NCBI GenBank assembly: GCA_000023405.1
Contig: CP001643.1
Location: forward strand, 682,001-746,000
Direction of reading: 5' to 3'
DNA: 64,000 nt
Origin: Brachybacterium faecium DSM 4810
GTDB lineage: Bacteria; Actinomycetota; Actinomycetes; Actinomycetales; Dermabacteraceae
A program made the position numbers and the translations under genes. This document shows, in pieces, positions 58,122-64,000 of the stretch; the first letter of the stretch is position 1; each line of letters begins with the position of its first letter. Below the pieces are notes generated by a model that was not told the DNA's origin, ran no database searches, and worked only from the letters and a program-made list of their open reading frames with translations.

Positions 58122-59642
58122 ATGACAGTTCCTCCGCAGGATCCCCGCGATCCGCAGCGCCCGCCGTGGGCGCGTCCGGATCAGCCCGCCGCCCCCGCGC
58201 AGGGGGCCGGCGGGCCGGTCCCGCCCGCGCCCGCCGGGCAGCCGATCCAGGGCGGTCAGCCGCTCCCGGCCGGCCAGGGCGCGCCGTCGGGCGGGGATCG
58301 TTTCACCCCGTCGGACGCCCCGAGCAGCGGTCCGCAGCCCCCGCCACAGTGGCCCGGGAACGCGCCGCAGGCGGGACCGCAGCAGTCCGGCGCGCCGCAG
58401 ATGCTGGGGGACGAGGCCGTCGCGGGGGCGGCCGAGGCGGCGCGGAAGCACTCCGCGAACCGGATCATCGACACCAGCTCCGGCGAGGACGACGGGCTGA
58501 GCAAGTGCCCGCGCTGCGGCAGCACCGACATCCAGTACTCGTTCACCGCGCAGGCGCTGCAGTGCTCCTACTGCCGCCACACCTGGAACGAGGAGAACGC
58601 GGAGCAGGCCTTCGGGCTGGACTCCTCGATCGCGGAGCTGCGCGGCCACACCCTCGCCTCCGGCACCGCGGACATCCGCGAGGACCTCACCACCGTGACC
58701 CTGAAGTGCCAGGGCTGCGGCGCGGAGGTGGTCATCAACGTCGAGCAGAAGCTCCAGGCCCGCTGCCACTGGTGCCGGCAGACCCTGTCGATCAACTCGC
58801 AGATCCCCAACGGCGCGGTCCCGGACGCGGTGCTGCCCTTCCACCTCACCCGCGAGCAGGCGATCGAGCAGATCGAGGCCTTCGCCGGGAAGCGGAAGGC
58901 CTTCGCCCAGGCGCGCTTCAAGGAGGAGTTCGTCCCCGACAACGTCATGGGCGTGTACATCCCGTACATGGTCGTGGACGGGAACATGCACGCGGTGCTG
59001 CGCGGCTCCGGCGAGGTCACCACCCGCAAGTACACCGTGACCACCGGCAGCGGCGACAACAAGCGCACCGAGACCTACTACGACGCGGACGTCTACGCCG
59101 TCCAGCGCGCCTTCGACATGCTGGTGGACGATCTCACGATCGTCTCCGCCGAGCGGTTCAACGCCCGCGACAACACGCAGGCCACGAACAACATCCTCAA
59201 CGCCGTCCAGCCGTACGACACCGAGAACGCCGTCGCCTACAACTCCAACTACCTCAAGAACTTCACCTCCGAGCGGCGCGACCTCAACGTGCGCGACGTG
59301 GACGACGAGGTGGAGAACCGGTTCCTGGCGATCGCGCGGGCGAAGGCCACCCCGACCGTCGGCCGCTACGACCGCGGCGTGCGCTGGGAGGAGGAGGGCG
59401 TGGCCGTGCGCGGCACCCGCTGGGTGTCGGTGTACGTGCCGGTGTGGCTGTACAGCTACGCGGACTCCGCCCGCAGCGAGGGCACGCTCGTGCACTACAT
59501 CGCGGTCAACGCCCGCAACGGCAACACCATGGGCTCGATCCCCGTCTCCCATCCGAAGATCTTCGCCGTCGCCTGCACGGCCGGGACGGTGGCCGCCGTC
59601 CTCGCGGCCGTCGTCGGCTTCGGCTGGTTCCTGATGGGATGA
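58122..59642 (+). CDS. TFIIB-type zinc-ribbon membrane protein (YdjG-like)
   Basis: 506 residues. The N-terminal 100 residues are Pro/Gln/Gly-rich. Two zinc ribbons follow: KCPRCGSTDIQ with CSYCRHTW, and KCQGCGAEVVI with CHWCRQTL. A middle domain of about 300 residues has many beta strands and YYDADVYAVQRAFDML. One helix at the extreme C-terminus (about residues 482-504) anchors it. This matches YdjG-like proteins that bind SPFH or PspA proteins to the membrane. Only 22 bp separate it from the SPFH gene. Confidence 0.83.
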   Translation: MTVPPQDPRDPQRPPWARPDQPAAPAQGAGGPVPPAPAGQPIQGGQPLPAGQGAPSGGDRFTPSDAPSSGPQPPPQWPGNAPQAGPQQSGAPQMLGDEAVAGAAEAARKHSANRIIDTSSGEDDGLSKCPRCGSTDIQYSFTAQALQCSYCRHTWNEENAEQAFGLDSSIAELRGHTLASGTADIREDLTTVTLKCQGCGAEVVINVEQKLQARCHWCRQTLSINSQIPNGAVPDAVLPFHLTREQAIEQIEAFAGKRKAFAQARFKEEFVPDNVMGVYIPYMVVDGNMHAVLRGSGEVTTRKYTVTTGSGDNKRTETYYDADVYAVQRAFDMLVDDLTIVSAERFNARDNTQATNNILNAVQPYDTENAVAYNSNYLKNFTSERRDLNVRDVDDEVENRFLAIARAKATPTVGRYDRGVRWEEEGVAVRGTRWVSVYVPVWLYSYADSARSEGTLVHYIAVNARNGNTMGSIPVSHPKIFAVACTAGTVAAVLAAVVGFGWFLMG

Positions 59643-59693
59643 GGCACCGGATCATGAGGACCACCCCGCACCCGAGCTGTTCCGGAGGACGCC

Positions 59694-60014
59694 ATGCTGC
59701 CGCTGCTCGCTGAGATCACCGCCGACCCGGCGACGATGATGCTGCTGGCCGATTCCGACTCCGGAGCAGCCGGCATCGCCTTCCCCTTCCTCGCCGGCCC
59801 CGCCGTGTTCGCCGCGGTGTACGGCGGGATCTACCGCTACTACCGCAACACCGACAAGCGCCACCACTTCGAGAAGGAGACGGAGGTCGCCGTCGGCAAC
59901 CTCCAGCAGGACGATCGCAAGGTCCGCTCCAAGACGCGGCTGAAGAACCGGCACATGTCCGACAGCAACGTCACCGACCACCTCAAGCGCGTGCGCCGGA
60001 TCCAGGTGCAGTGA
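59694..60014 (+). CDS. Small membrane protein of the SPFH/zinc-ribbon cluster
   Basis: 106 residues. One or two helices (about residues 27-48) are followed by a charged tail (YYRNTDKRHHFEKETEVAV, LKNRHMSDSNVTDHLKRVRR) that would lie in the cytoplasm. CCGGAGGACGCC precedes the ATG. Family not recognised. Its place as third gene suggests it belongs to the SPFH/zinc-ribbon complex. The next gene starts 1 nt after its stop. Confidence 0.7.
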   Translation: MLPLLAEITADPATMMLLADSDSGAAGIAFPFLAGPAVFAAVYGGIYRYYRNTDKRHHFEKETEVAVGNLQQDDRKVRSKTRLKNRHMSDSNVTDHLKRVRRIQVQ

Positions 60015-60015
60015 C

Positions 60016-61695
60016 ATGGGCGCCGGGCACGCTGGGGCCGCCGACGTGATCGTCGTCGGCGCGGGACTGGCGGGCCTGGTCGCCGCCACCGAGATCGCCG
60101 ACGCCGGCCGGAGCGTGCTGCTCCTCGAGCGGGAGGGGGAGCAGGACCTCGGCGGGCAGGCCTGGTGGAGCTTCGGCGGGCTGTTCATGGTGGACACCCC
60201 CGAGCAGCGCCGCCTGGGGGTCCGCGACAGCCTGGACCTCGCTCGGCAGGACTGGCTCGGCTCCGCCGCCTTCGACAGCCCCGAGGACCACTGGCCCCGC
60301 CGCTGGGCCGAGGCGTACCTGCAGTTCGCGGCCGGCGAGAAGCGGGACTGGCTGCGCCGGCTGGGCCACCGCAGCTTCCCGGTGGTGGGCTGGGCCGAAC
60401 GCGGCGACGGCCGCGCCGAGGGGCACGGAAACTCCGTGCCCCGCTTCCACATCACCTGGGGGACCGGCCCCGGGATCGTCGAGCCGTTCGCGCGGAAGCT
60501 CGCCGCGCACCGCGAGACCGGCCGGATCGTGCTGCGCACCCGGCACGCCGCCCGCGAGCTGCTGCTCGAGGACGGCCGCGTCACCGGGGTGCGCGGGCAG
60601 GTGCTCGCGCCCGACGACTCCCCGCGCGGCGCGGGCTCGAGCCGCGAGGTGACCGGCGAGTTCGTCGAGCACGCCGCGGCGGTGCTGCTCGCCACCGGCG
60701 GCATCGGCGGCAACGAGGAGCTGGTGCGCCGGCTCTGGCCCGCCGAGCTCGGCACCATGCCCGAGAGCTTCGTGCACGGGGTGCCCGCGAGCGTCGACGG
60801 CGCCGGGATGCTGGCCGCCGAGCGCGCCGGCGCCCGCTGGATCCATCAGGACCGCATGTGGCACTACACCGAGGGGATCTGCAACTGGGACCCGGTGTGG
60901 CGCGGACACGGCATCCGCATCCTGCCCGGGCCCTCCTCGCTGTGGATCGACGCCCGCGGCCGGCGCCTGCCCGCCCCCGCCTATCCCGGCTTCGACACCA
61001 CCTCGACGCTGCGGCACCTGCGCACCACCGGGCACGACCACTCCTGGTTCGTGCTCACCCGGAAGATCATCGAGAAGGAGTTCGCCCTCTCCGGCAGCGA
61101 GCAGAACCCGGACCTCACGGGGAAGGACTGGACACAGGTGGCCGGCCGGGTGCGGCCCGGCGCCCCCGGCCCGGTGCAGGCCTTCCTCGACCACGGGGAG
61201 GACTTCCTGCAGGCCGCGACCGTGCCCGAGCTGGTCGCGCGGATGAACGCCCTGACCGGCGAGGAGCTGATCGACGCCGGTGAGCTCGAGCGCACCGTGC
61301 GCGCACGGGACGCCGAGGTGAGGAACCCCTTCTCGAAGGACACCCAGATCACGGCGCTGCGCGGGGCACGGAACTACCTGGGCGACCGGCTGATCCGCAC
61401 CGCCGCCCCGCACCGTCTGCTCGACCCGGCGGCGGGGCCGCTCATCGCGGTGCGCCTGCACGTGCTGCTGCGCAAGACCCTCGGCGGCCTCGAGACGGAT
61501 CTCGGCGGGCGGGTGCAGCGCAGCGCGGCGCGCAGCGGTGCCGGAGCGCTCCCGGGCCTCTACGCGGCGGGAGAGGCGAGCGGCTTCGGCGGCGGCGGGA
61601 TGCACGGGCACAACGCCCTCGAGGGCACCTTCCTCGGCGGCTGCCTGTTCACCGGCCGACAGGCCGCCGCCGGCGTGCTCGCGGACCTGCGCTGA
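60016..61695 (+). CDS. FAD-binding dehydrogenase (3-ketosteroid dehydrogenase-like)
   Basis: 559 residues. VIVVGAGLAGLVAATEIADA is the dinucleotide-binding N-terminus; VLLATGGIGGNEELVRRLWP is the second FAD motif, and GGGMHGHNALEGTFLGGCLF the C-terminal one. This is the fumarate reductase/ketosteroid dehydrogenase superfamily (the 550-residue group close to COG3573). Substrate unknown. It begins 1 nt after the small membrane gene, so it may be read through from that operon. Confidence 0.87.
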   Translation: MGAGHAGAADVIVVGAGLAGLVAATEIADAGRSVLLLEREGEQDLGGQAWWSFGGLFMVDTPEQRRLGVRDSLDLARQDWLGSAAFDSPEDHWPRRWAEAYLQFAAGEKRDWLRRLGHRSFPVVGWAERGDGRAEGHGNSVPRFHITWGTGPGIVEPFARKLAAHRETGRIVLRTRHAARELLLEDGRVTGVRGQVLAPDDSPRGAGSSREVTGEFVEHAAAVLLATGGIGGNEELVRRLWPAELGTMPESFVHGVPASVDGAGMLAAERAGARWIHQDRMWHYTEGICNWDPVWRGHGIRILPGPSSLWIDARGRRLPAPAYPGFDTTSTLRHLRTTGHDHSWFVLTRKIIEKEFALSGSEQNPDLTGKDWTQVAGRVRPGAPGPVQAFLDHGEDFLQAATVPELVARMNALTGEELIDAGELERTVRARDAEVRNPFSKDTQITALRGARNYLGDRLIRTAAPHRLLDPAAGPLIAVRLHVLLRKTLGGLETDLGGRVQRSAARSGAGALPGLYAAGEASGFGGGGMHGHNALEGTFLGGCLFTGRQAAAGVLADLR

Positions 61696-61718
61696 CACCT
61701 CGGCGCCGCGGACGCGGC

Positions 61719-61793
61719 GACGAACTTCCTGTCCCCTGCGTGGGCTGAAGCGCTGTGGGAGGCCGAGCCCACGCCAGCGACAAGAAGTTCGTC
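61719..61793. repeat. Long imperfect inverted repeat between convergent genes
   Basis: Arms 61719-61746 and 61766-61793 (28 nt each) pair at 24 of 28 positions, with a 19-nt loop. Left arm starts GACGAACTTC and ends GCGTGGGCT. It could form a strong hairpin on either strand between two convergent stops: a two-way terminator or a REP-like element. There is no T-run after it. Confidence 0.65.
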
Positions 61794-61827
61794 CTGCACC
61801 GGGCGCGGGCGCGGCGGGTCAGCGGAG

Positions 61828-62724
61828 TCACTCGCCGGTGCGCTCGGCCTCCTCCAGCAGGATGGTGGAGAAGTCGTCCTCGCCGTGACCGGCGGCGATC
61901 TCCGCCTCGAGCGAGGCGAGCGCGCCGCGCAGCGCCGGCAGGTCCGCGCCGGGGCGGGGGCCGGCATCATCGCTCGCGGCGTCGCCCGTCGTCCCCGCGA
62001 CCGTGTCGATCATCAGCCGGGCGTCCTTCGCGATCGCGTTCGCGGTGAAGTCCCCGCCTTCGGTGGTGCGCTCGCCGCGCACGAACGGGCCCTTCATCCC
62101 GGCGATGAACGCCAGACCGGTGCCGCCGAGCATGTCGAGGGTCTCCTCCGCGGAGGTGCCGGTCGCCTCGCCGAGCGCGAGCGCCTCCCGCAGCCCCTGC
62201 GCGCTCACCGCGAGGGCGAGGTTCGCCAGCAGCTTGCCGACGGCGGCCTGGCGCCCCGACTCCACGGCGCGCAGCCGCTCCGGATCCGCCCACGGGGCGA
62301 CGAGCTCGCACACCTGCGCGCGCAGCGCGGCGTCGGGCGTGCCGACGTAGACGCCGAGCGTCCCGGCCCGGGCGGGGCCGAGCCAGCCGACCACCGGCAC
62401 ACCCACGTAGGAGGGCACCGCGGCGGCGAACTCCTCGGCGTCGGCGGGGGAGACGGTGGTGGTGTCCACCCAGGGCAGGCCGTGAGGGATCAGCGACGGC
62501 GCGATCACGGTCTCCCGCACCGCCTCGGGGCCGAACAGCGAGGTGATGACGAGCTCCGCGTCGGCGACGGCCTCCGCGGCGGTGCCGGCGACGGCGGCCC
62601 CCGCCTCGGCGAGGCGCTCCGTGCGGTCCGTCGTGCGGTTCCACACGGTCAGCTCGTGGTCGCGGAGGAGGTGGAGGGCGAGCTCGGTGCCCATGCGGCC
62701 GGTGCCGAGGAATGCGATTCTCAT
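61828..62724 (-). CDS. NAD(P)-dependent 3-hydroxyisobutyrate dehydrogenase-family oxidoreductase
   Basis: 298 residues. The Rossmann motif IAFLGTGRMGTELALHLL, the linking TTTVSPADAEE and GVPVVGWLGPARAGTL (a variant of the usual APVSGG motif), and the catalytic GKLLANLALA (K-x3-N) identify the beta-hydroxyacid dehydrogenase family. Substrate could be hydroxyisobutyrate, tartronate semialdehyde or an imine. The gene is convergent with the FAD dehydrogenase across the inverted repeat. Confidence 0.88.
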   Translation of the reverse strand: MRIAFLGTGRMGTELALHLLRDHELTVWNRTTDRTERLAEAGAAVAGTAAEAVADAELVITSLFGPEAVRETVIAPSLIPHGLPWVDTTTVSPADAEEFAAAVPSYVGVPVVGWLGPARAGTLGVYVGTPDAALRAQVCELVAPWADPERLRAVESGRQAAVGKLLANLALAVSAQGLREALALGEATGTSAEETLDMLGGTGLAFIAGMKGPFVRGERTTEGGDFTANAIAKDARLMIDTVAGTTGDAASDDAGPRPGADLPALRGALASLEAEIAAGHGEDDFSTILLEEAERTGE

Positions 62725-62812
62725 GCCCCCAGTCTCGCACCGGCGGCAGGATGAGGAGGAGAGGTGGGACAGCCCGTCCACAGCCCGGTGTCGAGCACCG
62801 TCTCCGAGCATG

Positions 62813-62818
62813 CACAAT
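62813..62818 (+). promoter_or_regulatory. -10-like CACAAT, 6 nt before a start codon
   Basis: CACAAT, then exactly 6 nt (including GGAGG), then the ATG at 62825. Either leaderless or a very short leader. Confidence 0.4.
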
Positions 62819-62824
62819 GGAGGC

Positions 62825-64000
62825 ATGACTCCACGCGTGACCCGTCGTCGAGCGCTCGCCGCGGCTGCTGCCGCGGGCTTCGGCCTGCCTGCCGTGGCCG
62901 AGGCCGCCCCGAAGCCCTCCCGTCCCCGGGGGCGCTTCCAGAACCTGCGGGTCGCCACCTACAACGTCTCCCTGCACCGGGCGGAGCAGGGCGCGCTGCT
63001 CGAGGACCTCGCCACCGGTGAGGACCCGCAGATCCGCGCGGTCGCGGAGGTCATCCAGCTCAACAACCCCGACGTGATCCTGCTCAACGAGTTCGACCAC
63101 GACGAGGACGGCGCGGGCATCGACCTCTTCCGCACGAAGTACCTCGAGGTCGCGCAGAACGGGAAGAGCCCGGTCTTCTACCCCTACGCCTTCACCGCCC
63201 CGGTCAACACCGGGGTGCCCAGCGGCCACGACCTCGACCAGGACGGCGCCACCGACGGGCCGGGCGATGCCTGGGGCTTCGGGGAGTTCCCCGGCCAGTA
63301 CGGGATGGTGATCCTCTCCCGCCACCCGATCCTCGCCCAGCAGGCCCGCACCTTCCAGAACCTGCGCTGGGCGGACATGCCCAGCAACCTGCTGCCCACC
63401 GAGTTCTACGGCAGCGAGATCGCCGGTGAGCTGCGCCTGAGCTCGAAGTCCCACTGGGATGTGCCGGTGCGGGTCGGCTCGAGCACCGTCCACATCCTCG
63501 CCTCGCACCCCACCCCGCCGAGCTTCGACGGGCCGGAGAAGCGCAACCAGCGCCGCAACAGCGACGAGATCCGGCTGTGGGCCGACTACCTCAGCCCCGG
63601 GGAGCGCTCCCGCTGGATCGTGGACGACGCCGGGGAGAAGGGCGGTCTCGCCTCCCGCGAGCAGTTCGTGGTGCTGGGGGACCTGAACGCGGACCCGTTC
63701 GACGGCGACTCCTGGCCCGGGGCGATCGACCAGCTGCTGAACCATCCCCGCGTGCAGGACACCGCACCGCGCAGCGAGGGCGCCGCCGAGGCCGCCGAGC
63801 AGCAGGGCGGGGCCAATGCGGACCACCGCGGCGATCCCCGCTGCGACACCGCCGATTTCAGCGACGATCCCGGGCCGGGCAACCTGCGCGTCGACTACGT
63901 GCTGCCCGCCCGCACCTTCCAGGTGGTCTCCTCGGCGGTGTACTGGCCGCGGGAGGGGCAGCCCGGCAGCGAGCTGACCGGCGTGGACCCGTTCCCCACC
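62825..64000 (+). CDS. Tat-exported endonuclease/exonuclease/phosphatase-family protein (3' end outside window)
   Basis: 392 residues visible, open to the right edge. The N-terminus TRRRALAAAAAAGFGLPAVA with AEA is a twin-arginine signal. The EEP fold is clear: LRVATYNVSLHR, VILLNEFDHDEDG with the metal-binding Glu, ASHPTPPSFDGPEKRNQRR, VVLGDLNADPFDG with Asp/Asn, and RVDYVLPARTF. Secreted members cleave nucleic acids or remove phosphate from small molecules or lipids. Many actinobacterial relatives are alkaline-phosphatase-linked and secreted. The C-terminus is not in this window. Confidence 0.88.
   Translation, partial: MTPRVTRRRALAAAAAAGFGLPAVAEAAPKPSRPRGRFQNLRVATYNVSLHRAEQGALLEDLATGEDPQIRAVAEVIQLNNPDVILLNEFDHDEDGAGIDLFRTKYLEVAQNGKSPVFYPYAFTAPVNTGVPSGHDLDQDGATDGPGDAWGFGEFPGQYGMVILSRHPILAQQARTFQNLRWADMPSNLLPTEFYGSEIAGELRLSSKSHWDVPVRVGSSTVHILASHPTPPSFDGPEKRNQRRNSDEIRLWADYLSPGERSRWIVDDAGEKGGLASREQFVVLGDLNADPFDGDSWPGAIDQLLNHPRVQDTAPRSEGAAEAAEQQGGANADHRGDPRCDTADFSDDPGPGNLRVDYVLPARTFQVVSSAVYWPREGQPGSELTGVDPFPT

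Noticed and set aside
1..64000. CRISPR arrays, tRNA or rRNA genes, prophage, insertion sequences
   Set aside because: Looked for by eye on both strands: no regular spacer repeats, cloverleaf sequences, phage structural genes or transposases found. Short or degenerate tRNAs could be missed without a search.

Overview
The window is high-GC DNA from an actinobacterium, most likely a member of the Micrococcales close to Brachybacterium/Dermabacteraceae. This is inferred from the strong G/C bias at third codon positions, the DUF222/HNH protein, the Tat- and lipobox-bearing secreted proteins, AddAB-like repair genes and many apparently leaderless genes. No tRNA, rRNA, CRISPR array, prophage or intact insertion sequence was seen. 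About 60 genes are packed with short gaps, many with 4-bp ATGA/GTGA overlaps. The first gene is cut by the left edge and the last by the right edge.

Layout. 1-9.7 kb: a proline-iminopeptidase-like hydrolase, a ribokinase/formylglycine-generating-enzyme pair, an MFS exporter divergent from its XRE-cupin regulator, a PepSY-like lipoprotein, small metabolic enzymes, and an EF-G-binding (FusB-like) protein with a long leader. 9.7-15.7 kb: an AddB-like/AddA-like helicase-nuclease operon plus a P-loop kinase. 15.8-19.7 kb: a decayed stretch holding a glutaminase remnant, a DoxX-like membrane protein, a formylglycine-type sulfatase, and a deletion scar that fuses the tail of a sugar-ABC permease to the tail of a LacI regulator. 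19.7-29.3 kb: an SPFH protein, glutathione peroxidase, PfkB kinase, penicillin-binding protein, deaminase, FadH-like reductase, nicotinamidase and a DUF222/HNH protein. 29.7-36 kb: an orphan AAA ATPase, a DUF1648 protein, a MerR-PP2C fusion, a tandem GNAT, and a beta-propeller/SRPBCC/DUF1992 run. 36-41 kb: a PadR-controlled FtsX-type ABC system and a RIO1-type kinase. 41-47 kb: a VOC/DoxX pair, a sugar ABC importer without its own ATPase, and an amidohydrolase. 47-54 kb: an ABC-2 exporter with a DesK/DesR-type two-component system, a BASS transporter and an ABC exporter. 53.8-56.8 kb: a second ABC-2 exporter divergent from an ArsR-like regulator, and a second BASS transporter. 56.9-64 kb: a stomatin/zinc-ribbon/membrane-protein cluster resembling the Bacillus YdjI-YdjG envelope-stress module, two oxidoreductases around a long inverted repeat, and a Tat-exported endonuclease/phosphatase-family protein.

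How the genes work together. The FGE has the activating Cys pair and the sulfatase 15 kb away has the Cys-x-Pro-x-Arg target, so they form an enzyme-substrate pair. The sulfatase was probably once part of a LacI-regulated sugar-uptake operon whose transporter is now deleted. Several exporters sit next to a dedicated regulator with a visible palindromic operator (XRE, PadR, ArsR-like, NarL-type). Ten genes share an identical geometry, a -10-like hexamer exactly 6 nt before the start codon, which is the expected signature of leaderless transcription in actinobacteria.
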